From UMGS1387 sp045577475 (lineage in GTDB: Bacteria; Bacillota; Clostridia; Oscillospirales; CAG-382): a stretch of 23,455 nucleotides of DNA. The notes under the pieces were generated by a model, which ran no database searches, was not told the DNA's origin, and was given only the letters and a program-made list of their open reading frames with translations. The stretch lies in NCBI GenBank assembly GCA_045577475.1, contig JAZNIM010000036.1, positions 1 to 23,455 of the forward strand, given 5' to 3'. Positions 15,716-23,454 of this stretch are shown here, piece after piece; the first letter of the stretch is position 1; each line of letters starts with the position of its first letter. Both the position numbers and the translations under genes were made by a program.

Positions 15716-15742
15716 CGGGGATGCACCCTTGCGCATTCCCCG
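15716..15742. terminator. GC-rich hairpin between convergent genes, probable shared terminator
   Basis: CGGGGATGC pairs with GCATTCCCCG, with one bulged base and a short loop. Neither side has a long T-run (GTTATTTG on the minus strand is the better one). Lying between two converging stop codons, it probably ends one or both transcripts. Confidence 0.5.
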
Positions 15743-15757
15743 CTACATAGATTCTAT

Positions 15758-16129
15758 TCAGCTTTCAAGATACTCAGTTAACACAAGCAGCTCATTATCG
15801 CTGTAAACCGTAATTCCGTTAGCAAGACGCTGACGGTCAAGCCGTGAAAGATTTGCGGTATTTACGTATATTTCTTTTACTACCGCACCGTCATAAAATA
15901 CAAGCACTTTATTGTCAACAGTTTGTACGGTATAGATTATCTGCTGCGGTGCTTGTTCAACACTTGCCGACATAACACGGCTGTTATCTGAGCTTCCTTG
16001 CTGCTTTACGGTGTAGATTACCCCTTTCGGTATTACTTTTACACCGGTAAACACAATTATGGCACTCAGCACTGCCGCAAAACCGTAAACTACAATTGCG
16101 ACACCTCTGCTTTTTATTCTTTTTTTCAA
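15758..16129 (-). CDS. Membrane protein with BofC C-terminal-like domain
   Basis: A 123-residue protein with one N-terminal membrane helix (about 9-30) and an extracytoplasmic part. Residues about 65-123 ('YTVQTVDNKVLVFYDGAVVKEIYVNTANLSRLDRQRLANGITVYSDNELLVLTEYLES') follow the BofC C-terminal pattern: a 'V-V/F-Y-x-G' strand, 'LxxxDxxxLxxGI-V', then an EL-rich helix. BofC controls SpoIVB-dependent pro-sigma-K processing in Bacillus sporulation; clostridial proteins with this domain are mostly uncharacterised. The start is TTG at 16129, about nine bases after AAGGGGG; no ATG is suitably placed. It diverges from the PBP gene. Confidence 0.65.
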   Translation of the reverse strand: MKKRIKSRGVAIVVYGFAAVLSAIIVFTGVKVIPKGVIYTVKQQGSSDNSRVMSASVEQAPQQIIYTVQTVDNKVLVFYDGAVVKEIYVNTANLSRLDRQRLANGITVYSDNELLVLTEYLES

Positions 16130-16211
16130 CGCAATTCCCCCTTTACAGTTATTATTGTTTATATTATCCTGTTTTATTCAGGACCAACATATTTTACCTT
16201 CGGGAGGTACT

Positions 16212-19157
16212 ATGAACAACAATCACAACGGTCCTCAGAGACCTCAGAACAACTACAAAAGTGATGAAATCAAGGTTGACACCGCTGTTAACATCAAAAA
16301 GGCTACTACCAAAAAGGCAATTGTGAAAAGTGCAAAGGTGACAGGCTTTTGTGTAAAAAAGCTGTTCCAGTGGATACTTAACATAATCCTTACATTTTTA
16401 CTTATATTTACCATTTGCGGCATTATCATAGCTTCAACCTTCGCTCTCTATGTAAAGAACTATCTGATTGACGAAGACTTTGATATAGAAGGACTTGAAC
16501 GAAGCCTTGACTCAACCACCAAAATTTACTGTAAAAATGAGGATGGCGTTTTTGTTGAGCTTGAAGATGAACGTATCTACGGCAACGAAAATCGTGTTTG
16601 GGTTTCTTACAAGGACATACCCGATGACCTTGTAAATGCCTTTGTTTCAATCGAGGACGAGCGTTACTGGGAACACAACGGCGTTGACTGGAAAAGAACC
16701 TTCGGTGCAGTACTTCAGTTTGCTTCAGGCAACGACAGCTACGGCGGCTCTACCATCACCCAGCAGCTTATTAAAAACGTAACCGAGGAGGATGACACAA
16801 CCATCCAGCGTAAGGTTACGGAAATCTTCCGTGCCATTACCTTAAGCGAAAAACGAAGCAAGGAAGAAGTCCTTGAAATGTACCTCAACAGAATTCACCT
16901 TTCCCGCAACAATTACGGTGTACAAGCAGCGGCAAACTACTACTTCGGCTGTGACGTAAGCGAGCTTACCCTGCCCCAGTGTGCCGCACTTGCAGCTATT
17001 CCAAAATCTCCCACAAAGTATGACCCTGTTAGAAATCCCGATGAAAACAGGGACAGGCGCAATGTTGTTCTTGGAAAAATGAAAGAACTGGGTTACATCA
17101 CCGAGGAGGAATACGAACAGGCTAAAAATGCCGATATCGGCATGAATATCACAGAAGAGGATATTGAAGAGCAAATCACTAAGCCTTACTCCTACTATAA
17201 GGATGCTCTTATTGACCAGATTATTGAAGACCTTCAGACTGAATACAAGTATTCAAGAACCTATGCCTCTGACCTTCTGTTCTCCGGCGGTCTTGAAATT
17301 TACACCGTTATGGACCCTTATGTACAGAACATCATGGAAGAACACTATGAAAACATGAATTCCTTCCCTGTTATCAACGACGGTGTACAACCTCAGTCTG
17401 CAATGGTTATTATGGATCCGTACACAGGCGACGTACTTGGACTTGTTGGCGGCAGAGGTGAAAAAACAGGACGCCGCGAGCTTAACAGAGCTACTCACTC
17501 AAAGCGTCAGGTGGGTTCATCCATAAAGCCACTTACTGTTTACGCTCCTGCTATGGACAAAGGTATTATAAGCTACTCCACAATATACGACGACTATCCA
17601 ATCTTCTCAATGGGAAGATACTGGCCGAGAAACTCACCAAACGGTTACAAGGGTAAAATCAGCATCAACGAGGCTATTGTACGTTCAAAGAACACGATTG
17701 CCGTTAAGGTAATGAACGATATGGGCATTGATTATGCTTACGATTTTGCCGTAAACTCCTTGCATTTCGACCTTGTTGAGCAGGACAAGGGCACGCCCAG
17801 CCTTGCTCTTGGCGGTTTCACCTACGGTCTTTCGGTTATGGATATGACTGCCGCTTACTGCATGTTCCCCAACGGCGGCTCATACATGGAACCACGTCTT
17901 TACTCAAAGGTTCTCAATCCTGACGGAACAGTTCTTCTTGAAAGAAAGGTTGAGCCTCAGACTGTTATTTCTCAAAGCACGGCAACGGTTATGACAAAGA
18001 TTCTTCAGAATGTTGTTTCTTACGGTACTGCCGCAGGTGTGACTCTTGACAATCAGGTAAACTGTGCAGGTAAAACAGGTACTACAAACGACAGTAAGGA
18101 CCTTTACTTTGCAGGCTTCACTCCATATTATGTTGGTTGCGTATGGTTCGGTTACGATATTCCGAAGAGTCTTTACAGATTCAGCGGTGCATCCGCTCTC
18201 AATGCCTGGGAAGGTGTAATGCGTAAGGTTCACCAGAGGCATTTTGAGGAGGCTGCCAACGGCGGAGAGCCGATTAAGAAATTCGACTTTTCAAAGCTCA
18301 CCACCGCTTCCTTCTGTCTTGACAGCGGTATGGTTCCCTGTGACAGATGTATGAACGACGTAAGAGGCGGACGAGCTTCCACAGGTTATTACTACGAAGG
18401 TCTCGGTCGTCCTACTGCTACATGTACTGCCCACGTTACAGTTGACTGGTGCAAGGACAGCCAGAGCATTGCAGGACTTTACTGTCCCGAAGAATCCATA
18501 ACTCAGGTTTCTCTGTTCTATGAAAACGACAGACATCTCAGACACGGCAACATCGGTATTGCCGATGCCATTTATACCTACAGAAACACGGATATGGAAA
18601 CAGCACCCGTCGGTGTCACTCCCTTCTATATCAACTCTATTCCCGAAGGTGAAAGTGCCGGCTACGGCTATTCCGAGGAAGGCTCACCTGCCAACCGAAT
18701 ATGTCCTCTTCATACCGAAGAAACGGCAAAGGAAAAAGAAGAAGAAGAGGAAGTTCTTCTGGATGAAAACGGCAATCCTATTGAAAAGCCTGCCGATGGC
18801 GAAGAAGGCGACGGCACTGCGGAAGGCGAAGGCACTACCGGCGGCGAAGGCACGTCTGAGGGTGAAGCCTCCGGCGGTGAAGGCTCAGGCTCAGCTCCTT
18901 CTTCAGACAGCGGTTCTGACGCAAATACGGACAGCGGTTCTACAGAAACAGACACAGGTACAGGTACAGGCACAGGTACAGGCACAGGCTCAAGTACAGT
19001 CGAAGAACAAAAGCCTGACTCAGACAGCGGCTCTTCCGAAAGCACAGAGCCATCTGTTACTCCACCCGAGGTGGAACAACAGCCGAGTCAGGGTACTTCT
19101 GACTCACCTGCCGTTCCTGCTTCTGCTGCCGAAGAAAACACTGAAGAAGAAACATAA
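16212..19157 (+). CDS. Class A penicillin-binding protein (PBP1A-type transglycosylase/transpeptidase)
   Basis: A 981-residue bifunctional murein synthase. ATG at 16212 follows GGGAGG; the upstream extension to 16155 lacks a site and is rejected. A cytoplasmic tail is followed by a membrane helix at about 51-80. The GT51 domain carries 'SIEDERYWEHNGVD' (Glu148 catalytic) and 'GGSTITQQLIKN'. The transpeptidase carries S436-S-I-K439, 'SKNTIAV' and K621-T-G-T. A cysteine-containing segment near 700-800 ('SGMVPCDRC', 'GLYCPEE') is typical of clostridial homologues. The last 150 or so residues are Gly/Ser/Glu/Thr-rich and repetitive, likely disordered and wall-spanning. It polymerises glycan strands and cross-links peptides, using the D-Ala that Alr provides. 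Followed 14 bases later by an SLH protein gene. I found no clear promoter. Confidence 0.95.
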   Translation: MNNNHNGPQRPQNNYKSDEIKVDTAVNIKKATTKKAIVKSAKVTGFCVKKLFQWILNIILTFLLIFTICGIIIASTFALYVKNYLIDEDFDIEGLERSLDSTTKIYCKNEDGVFVELEDERIYGNENRVWVSYKDIPDDLVNAFVSIEDERYWEHNGVDWKRTFGAVLQFASGNDSYGGSTITQQLIKNVTEEDDTTIQRKVTEIFRAITLSEKRSKEEVLEMYLNRIHLSRNNYGVQAAANYYFGCDVSELTLPQCAALAAIPKSPTKYDPVRNPDENRDRRNVVLGKMKELGYITEEEYEQAKNADIGMNITEEDIEEQITKPYSYYKDALIDQIIEDLQTEYKYSRTYASDLLFSGGLEIYTVMDPYVQNIMEEHYENMNSFPVINDGVQPQSAMVIMDPYTGDVLGLVGGRGEKTGRRELNRATHSKRQVGSSIKPLTVYAPAMDKGIISYSTIYDDYPIFSMGRYWPRNSPNGYKGKISINEAIVRSKNTIAVKVMNDMGIDYAYDFAVNSLHFDLVEQDKGTPSLALGGFTYGLSVMDMTAAYCMFPNGGSYMEPRLYSKVLNPDGTVLLERKVEPQTVISQSTATVMTKILQNVVSYGTAAGVTLDNQVNCAGKTGTTNDSKDLYFAGFTPYYVGCVWFGYDIPKSLYRFSGASALNAWEGVMRKVHQRHFEEAANGGEPIKKFDFSKLTTASFCLDSGMVPCDRCMNDVRGGRASTGYYYEGLGRPTATCTAHVTVDWCKDSQSIAGLYCPEESITQVSLFYENDRHLRHGNIGIADAIYTYRNTDMETAPVGVTPFYINSIPEGESAGYGYSEEGSPANRICPLHTEETAKEKEEEEEVLLDENGNPIEKPADGEEGDGTAEGEGTTGGEGTSEGEASGGEGSGSAPSSDSGSDANTDSGSTETDTGTGTGTGTGTGSSTVEEQKPDSDSGSSESTEPSVTPPEVEQQPSQGTSDSPAVPASAAEENTEEET
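18954..18989 (+). repeat. Hexanucleotide microsatellite in the PBP tail
   Basis: Six in-frame copies of ACAGGY encode Thr-Gly six times (residues 915-926). Slippage would change tail length without changing frame. Confidence 0.9.
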
Positions 19158-19171
19158 TATCAATAATTGAA

Positions 19172-20470
19172 ATGACAAACAAAAACTACAAAAAACGATT
19201 AAAATGTGCTTTTCTGATTTTCTGTTACGTATTGGGATGCGTCATTTCTCCTCTTGCGGCAAGCAGCGAGAGCGGTCTTGATGATTTAATGTCAATCCGT
19301 GACAATGAGCAAGGCGGCATGTCAGGTGCATCCTCCGATACTCAGGGCAGCACAACAATTGAAGGTGCAGAATCCGTATCCGATTTTCTTGATGTAAACC
19401 GAAGCGACTGGTTTTATGTTTACCTTGATTCATTGGTCAGTGAAGGAATTATCAAGGGCAAAAGCAAAACCGAATTTGACCCTGACGGCTCATTTTCATT
19501 TGCAGAATGTAGTGCGGTAATCGCAAGGTATCTTGGACTTGATGCTTATGCGGCAAAGCTTTCGGACTTGCTCAAAAGCGACGGTGTTGAAGGCAGCAGT
19601 CTTTGGTACTGCGGTTATTTTCAGCTGATGCACGACCTTGGTATTTTTGATGAGAGTTCAGGTATTTACAAAATTTCCGACGGTTATGTAATTCCAAACG
19701 CCGACAAGGCTTCTTCACCTATGAAAAGGCATGAATTTGCTTCTGCTGTTGCAAAATCCTTTGAGCTTGACGGCTCTATTCCTACAAAAAACGTGTATTC
19801 CGAGGTTTCGGGAAAGGGTCACGATTTTATTATGGGCGGTCACTACAACAGCACTTATCTTAACAAATATACGATGTACATAGGTGATTATGACCTCATT
19901 CCGGATGCTTCAAAGGAGTATGTTCTCAAGACCTACTACAACGGAATTTTCAACGGCGATACCGACGGCTACTTCAATCCCACCGACAACATAATGCGTT
20001 GCGAAATGGCTAAGGTACTTGCGACAATTCGTGATTTTTCCCTTAGAAGATGTCTTATCACCGATTACTGTCCAAAGCCTTCCGAGGACAAGCTGTTCAC
20101 AGATGCTCTCGGTAACACAACCCTTAACTACAAGTATTCCCTTGAAACGCTGCAAAGGTGTGCCGACGGCTTTGATGCCACAGGTGACTCCATTACATAT
20201 ACTCCATCGGCTGTTCTTCCCTACGGATATGCCGTTGACGTATACATGTACCGTATTGACGGGGATATCTGCAAGCCTGTTTACAACTACACTCTTGCAG
20301 ACGGCGATGCATACGGAGAAGGCTTTACTTATGACAAAGAGGTCGGCAAGGCTTACAGGGCTGTAATGGCACTTAGAAATCTTGACGACAATGCAAAAAC
20401 AGAGTTTACACTGGATGTTGTTTTTACTGACGACAGCATTGTTACGAAAACCTTTATTACAAGCATATAG
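19172..20470 (+). CDS. Secreted protein with three SLH repeats
   Basis: A 432-residue exported protein. Signal peptide about 1-31 (basic start, then 'CAFLIFCYVLGCVISPLAA'). SLH repeats lie at about 71-125 ('DFLDVNRSDWFYVYLDSLVSEGIIKG'), 145-200 and 245-293 ('YYNGIFNGDTDGYFNPTDNIMRCEMAKVLA'). The C-terminal 140 residues have beta-rich character and I do not recognise them; they may be the functional part or a cell-surface spacer. ATG at 19172 lies 14 bases after the PBP stop with no recognisable Shine-Dalgarno sequence, so translation may be coupled to the PBP. The pairing suggests a surface protein produced together with wall synthesis (inference). Confidence 0.8.
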   Translation: MTNKNYKKRLKCAFLIFCYVLGCVISPLAASSESGLDDLMSIRDNEQGGMSGASSDTQGSTTIEGAESVSDFLDVNRSDWFYVYLDSLVSEGIIKGKSKTEFDPDGSFSFAECSAVIARYLGLDAYAAKLSDLLKSDGVEGSSLWYCGYFQLMHDLGIFDESSGIYKISDGYVIPNADKASSPMKRHEFASAVAKSFELDGSIPTKNVYSEVSGKGHDFIMGGHYNSTYLNKYTMYIGDYDLIPDASKEYVLKTYYNGIFNGDTDGYFNPTDNIMRCEMAKVLATIRDFSLRRCLITDYCPKPSEDKLFTDALGNTTLNYKYSLETLQRCADGFDATGDSITYTPSAVLPYGYAVDVYMYRIDGDICKPVYNYTLADGDAYGEGFTYDKEVGKAYRAVMALRNLDDNAKTEFTLDVVFTDDSIVTKTFITSI

Positions 20471-20501
20471 CCGTTTTTTCGGCAAAAAAACTTTACAAGT
20501 A

Positions 20502-20530
20502 TTGACAAAATGCGTTAATTGTGATAGTAT
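20502..20530 (+). promoter_or_regulatory. Sigma-A promoter aimed at the leader hairpin
   Basis: Perfect TTGACA (20502-20507), 17-base spacer, TAGTAT (20525-20530, 4 of 6). The predicted transcript would start near 20536-20538, inside the left arm of the hairpin at 20534-20577 or just before it. Confidence 0.65.
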
Positions 20531-20533
20531 ACT

Positions 20534-20583
20534 TAAAGAGCTTTTGGTGTTTCTTTATCAAACACTTTAGCTCTTTATTTTTT
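20534..20583 (+). terminator. Terminator-like hairpin in the 5' leader (candidate attenuator)
   Basis: Nine outer pairs (TAAAGAGCT / AGCTCTTTA), a small internal loop, six inner pairs (GTGTTT / AAACAC) and a 7-base loop, then six T at 20578-20583. It ends 15 bases before the ATG of the next gene, leaving no room for a promoter after it. It could end the PBP-SLH transcript, attenuate the downstream pair, or do both. Confidence 0.7.
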
Positions 20584-20598
20584 GTTTTGAGGTTAAGT

Positions 20599-21288
20599 AT
20601 GAAAAAGAAAACCCTATATTCGGAAGCAGCTTACATAATCGGTCTGCTCATTCTCGCTCTCGGAACGGCTTTCATTGAAAAAGCAAATTTCGGTCTTTCA
20701 ATGATTGTTGCTCCCGCTTATCTTTTACATTTAAAGGTGTCACAGCTTTTTCCCTTCTTCACCTTTGGCATGGCTGAATACTGCTTTCAGGGATTATTGA
20801 TTATCATACTCGCAATCATCTTAAGAAAATTTCGACTCAGCTATTTATTTTCATTTGTAACTGCCGTCATATACGGCTTTCTTCTCGACGGCTGCATGTT
20901 TCTTGTACAGTTTATTAAGGCAGATGAAATTGCCCTTAGAATTGCATGGTACGTGGTGGGTGTTTTTCTCTGCACTCTCGGCATTGCACTGTTATTCAAC
21001 ACATATATCTCACCTGAGGCATATGAGCTTTTGGTTAAAAAAATTTCATCAACCTTCGGCTTTCAGATGTACAAGGTGAAGTTTATATACGACATCAGCT
21101 CACTTATGCTGGCAATTGCTCTTTCGTGGATTTTCTTTGGCTTTGGCAGCTTTGAAAGCATGGGAATCGGTACTGTTATATGTGCACTTGTAAACGGCAA
21201 GCTTATCGGCGTATGGTCAGATGCTCTTCAGGAAAGCATCGAATTTAAAGATTTACTTAAGTTACGTCCTTTCTTTGAAAAGGACTAA
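20599..21288 (+). CDS. YczE/YyaS/YitT-type integral membrane protein
   Basis: A 229-residue protein with about five hydrophobic segments (near 8-28, 44-70, 76-100, 112-135, 170-205). The N-terminal 'YIIGLLILALGTAFIEKANFGLSMIVAPAYLL' pattern resembles the YczE/YitT-like family, whose molecular function is poorly known and probably concerns transport. The start is ATG at 20599 with GAGGT upstream; the in-frame extension to 20521 would run through the leader hairpin. The stop overlaps the ribosome binding site region of the next gene, so the two are probably co-expressed. Confidence 0.7.
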   Translation: MKKKTLYSEAAYIIGLLILALGTAFIEKANFGLSMIVAPAYLLHLKVSQLFPFFTFGMAEYCFQGLLIIILAIILRKFRLSYLFSFVTAVIYGFLLDGCMFLVQFIKADEIALRIAWYVVGVFLCTLGIALLFNTYISPEAYELLVKKISSTFGFQMYKVKFIYDISSLMLAIALSWIFFGFGSFESMGIGTVICALVNGKLIGVWSDALQESIEFKDLLKLRPFFEKD

Positions 21289-21301
21289 AGGAGATGGTGT
21301 T

Positions 21302-23089
21302 ATGCTTAAGACAAAGCATATTAATTGCGATTTTTGTGTGGTTGGCGCAGGTATGTCGGGTATTGCAGCAGCAATTTCCGCAGCACGTGAGGGACTTGAT
21401 GTTGTTATCATGCACGAAAGACCGGTTCTCGGCGGCAATGCATCCTCAGAAATTCGCATGTGGATTTGCGGTGCTCAAGGAAAGGACAACCGTGAAACGG
21501 GCATAATCGAAGAAATCATGCTTGAAAATCTGTACAGAAATCCCACAAAGAGTTATGCTGTGTGGGACACGGTGCTATACGATTTTATAAAGCGTGAAAA
21601 AAACATCACCCTGCTTCTCAACTGTACCTGCATGGATGCAGAGATTGAAAAGGGTGAGTATTCTCATGGCAGAGATACCCTCATTAAAAGCATTACGGGC
21701 TACGGCATGACAACTCAGTGCTTTTACAAGGTGACGGCAAAGTATTTTTGCGACTGCTCAGGGGACAGTATTCTTGCACCCCTTACGGGAGCTGAATTTA
21801 AAATCGGACGTGAAGCAAAAAATGATTTTGGCGAGGACACAATCGTTGATACCGCCGACAGCATGACAATGGGCATGTCCTGTCTTATTCAGGGACGGGA
21901 AACCAACAGTAAAATTAAATTCACGCCCCCTGCTTTCAGCACTCCCCTTACCAAAAAGGATTTTGAAAACAGAAACCCCAATTTATATTCCTCCTACGAA
22001 AACTTCTGGTATCTTGAGCTTGGCGGCAACAGGAACTCAATTGAGGATACGGAAGAGCTGCGTGATGAGCTTATCGGTCTTGCAGTCGGAACATGGGACT
22101 ACATCAAAAACTCAGGTGAGCATAATGCAGACAACTGGGAGCTTGATTTTCTCGGCTTTCTTCCCGGCAAGCGTGAATCAAGAAGAATGTGCGGCGAGTA
22201 CATGATTACTCAGCGTGACATAAGTGACGGCGTGGTTTTTTCTGACGAGATTGCCTTTGGCGGTTGGCCTCTTGACGACCACTTCCCGGGCGGATTCTAT
22301 CACAGAGGTGTACCCAATACCAACTTCAAAACACCTGCACCCTACTCACTTGCCTACCGTTCGCTGTATTCAAAGAACGTGGAAAACCTTTTCTTTGCAG
22401 GCAGAAACATCAGCATGACTCATATGGCTATGAGCAGCATACGTGTTATGGCAACCTGCTCTCTTTTGGGAGAGGCTGCAGGCAAGGCAGCTTCACTTGC
22501 GGTAAAGCACAGCCTGACTCCCCACGGTGTTTATCTTGAAAAGCTGGATGAGCTGCAAGCGCTTTTACTTAACGGCGACTGCTTTTTACCTTCAAAAAAG
22601 AGAGAAATTTCCAACGTTTGCAAAAATGCCGCACTCAACGTTAATTGCGAGTATCTCAGAAACGGCGAGGACAGATGTCACAGAATTTACGGAACTGACA
22701 ATGATAATCCTTTCTACGTTGCAGAATGCGGCGAAGAAATAATTTACAGCTTTGAAAAGCAGCCTGTACACAATATACACCTTGTTTTTGACAGCGACCT
22801 TAACAGAGTCACTTTGCCGTCAGATGAATGTGAAAGGTATCACTCAATGAGAGCAAATGTACGTCTTGACGCTGTTCAGATGCACATGCCGAAAACGCTG
22901 TGCAGGACATTTGATTTATACGGCGAAGCGGATGGTGTACGCACACAGCTTTTAAGCGTATCAGACAACCGCAAACGTTGTTATCACATTGAAACTGATG
23001 GTGTTTTTGACAAGCTGATACTTATTCCCGCCCTAAGCTGGGATGATGAATGCAAAACAGTTCCCGTTATTTCTTTTGATTTTAACTGA
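21302..23089 (+). CDS. FAD-dependent oxidoreductase with C-terminal beta-rich domain
   Basis: A 595-residue protein of the FAD_oxidored type. ATG at 21302 follows AAAGGAG (21287-21293); the longer in-frame reading from 21221 is inside the previous gene. The Rossmann motif GAGMSG (15-20) with Glu39 in 'HERP' binds FAD, and 'GGNASSEIRMWICGAQG' follows. A second FAD contact region is near 'NLFFAGRNISMTHMAMSSIRVMATCSLLGEAAG' (about 364-396). From about 440 the protein is strand-rich and looks like a separate domain. No signal peptide is seen, so it is probably cytoplasmic. In gut bacteria such proteins often accompany polysaccharide-use genes; the substrate is unknown. Probably co-transcribed with the preceding membrane protein. 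Confidence 0.85.
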   Translation: MLKTKHINCDFCVVGAGMSGIAAAISAAREGLDVVIMHERPVLGGNASSEIRMWICGAQGKDNRETGIIEEIMLENLYRNPTKSYAVWDTVLYDFIKREKNITLLLNCTCMDAEIEKGEYSHGRDTLIKSITGYGMTTQCFYKVTAKYFCDCSGDSILAPLTGAEFKIGREAKNDFGEDTIVDTADSMTMGMSCLIQGRETNSKIKFTPPAFSTPLTKKDFENRNPNLYSSYENFWYLELGGNRNSIEDTEELRDELIGLAVGTWDYIKNSGEHNADNWELDFLGFLPGKRESRRMCGEYMITQRDISDGVVFSDEIAFGGWPLDDHFPGGFYHRGVPNTNFKTPAPYSLAYRSLYSKNVENLFFAGRNISMTHMAMSSIRVMATCSLLGEAAGKAASLAVKHSLTPHGVYLEKLDELQALLLNGDCFLPSKKREISNVCKNAALNVNCEYLRNGEDRCHRIYGTDNDNPFYVAECGEEIIYSFEKQPVHNIHLVFDSDLNRVTLPSDECERYHSMRANVRLDAVQMHMPKTLCRTFDLYGEADGVRTQLLSVSDNRKRCYHIETDGVFDKLILIPALSWDDECKTVPVISFDFN

Positions 23090-23101
23090 ATTCAATTTAA
23101 A

Positions 23102-23138
23102 AATCCCCGATCGGTAGTATTTCCACCAATCGGGGATT
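23102..23138. terminator. Strong hairpin after the FAD oxidoreductase gene
   Basis: AATCCCCGAT (23102-23111) pairs perfectly with ATCGGGGATT (23129-23138). It sits 12 bases after the stop codon. The plus-strand side has no T-run; the minus-strand side reads into TTTTTAAA, so it is better formed for leftward transcripts. It probably ends the oxidoreductase transcript as well. Confidence 0.6.
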
Positions 23139-23145
23139 CTCGTTG

Positions 23146-23289
23146 CACCAAAAAACGACTCCCTCTGTTGAGCACTCAGTTTTTGGTGACCAGTATAGGA
23201 ATCGGAAGCTGCTTAGCACATTTTCTGCTCAACCGTAAAGATCTTGCAGCTTTTTTTAACGCAAAAAGCCCTCTCGGGTTCGATTCCCG
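23146..23289. other. Structured non-coding region with degenerate tRNA-like segments
   Basis: An imperfect inverted repeat CACCAAAAAAC (23146-23156) / GTTTTTGGTG (23179-23188) opens the region. On the minus strand, GGTTGAGCA (23234-23226) resembles the 3' half of a D-arm. Then come TGCTAA, resembling a tRNA-Ser(GCU) anticodon loop, TTCCGATTCC, resembling a T-loop, and ACTGGTC-A-CCA ending at 23184. The arms do not pair and the spacing is about eight bases short, so it is at best a tRNA pseudogene. On the plus strand, CGGG-TTCGATT-CCCG (23275-23289) is a separate T-arm-like hairpin with no matching acceptor stem. Confidence 0.4.
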
Positions 23290-23304
23290 TTTGATTGATA
23301 AAAG

Positions 23305-23341
23305 AAAAAACGGGGCACTCTGATGAGTACTCCGTTTTTTT
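23305..23341 (-). terminator. Terminator of the partial gene at the right edge
   Basis: ACGGGGCACTC (23310-23320) pairs with GAGTACTCCGT (23325-23335) around TGAT, with one G-T pair and one mismatch. A- and T-runs flank it on both sides, so it can act in both directions. It lies about 27 bases after the minus-strand stop at 23368. Confidence 0.8.
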
Positions 23342-23367
23342 GGCAAGATAGAACAATAATGATGCAT

Positions 23368-23454
23368 TCATTTATTGTTTTTCTTTGCTGTATTTATTGA
23401 TGAAATAAGAATTTTCTTTAATTCAATGCACCTATCAAGAATCGTTTTATCATC
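23368..23454 (-). CDS. C-terminal end of an unidentified protein (partial)
   Basis: The minus strand from the window edge is open for 28 codons and ends with TGA at 23370-23368. The reading is charged and helical ('ILDRCIELKKILISSINTAKK'), and a good terminator follows. This fits the end of a real gene that starts outside the window. Too little is visible to name a family. Confidence 0.5.
   Translation of the reverse strand, partial: DDKTILDRCIELKKILISSINTAKKNNK

Noticed and set aside
18520..19170. 216-residue plus-strand frame overlapping the PBP tail
   Set aside because: It is a frame-shifted reading of the repetitive tail (Lys/Gln/Ala-rich) with no start signals.
20470..20490. GCCG-T6-CGGC hairpin right after the SLH gene as a terminator
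   Set aside because: The stem is only 4 bp and is followed by A residues, not T; the hairpin at 20534-20577 is much stronger.
23226..23300. Intact plus-strand tRNA around the T-arm-like hairpin
   Set aside because: The seven bases after the T-arm have no complementary acceptor strand at the right distance, and no D- or anticodon arm pairs.
23176..23367. 63-residue minus-strand frame near the right edge
   Set aside because: It covers tRNA-like sequence and a terminator, and its content is explained by those elements.
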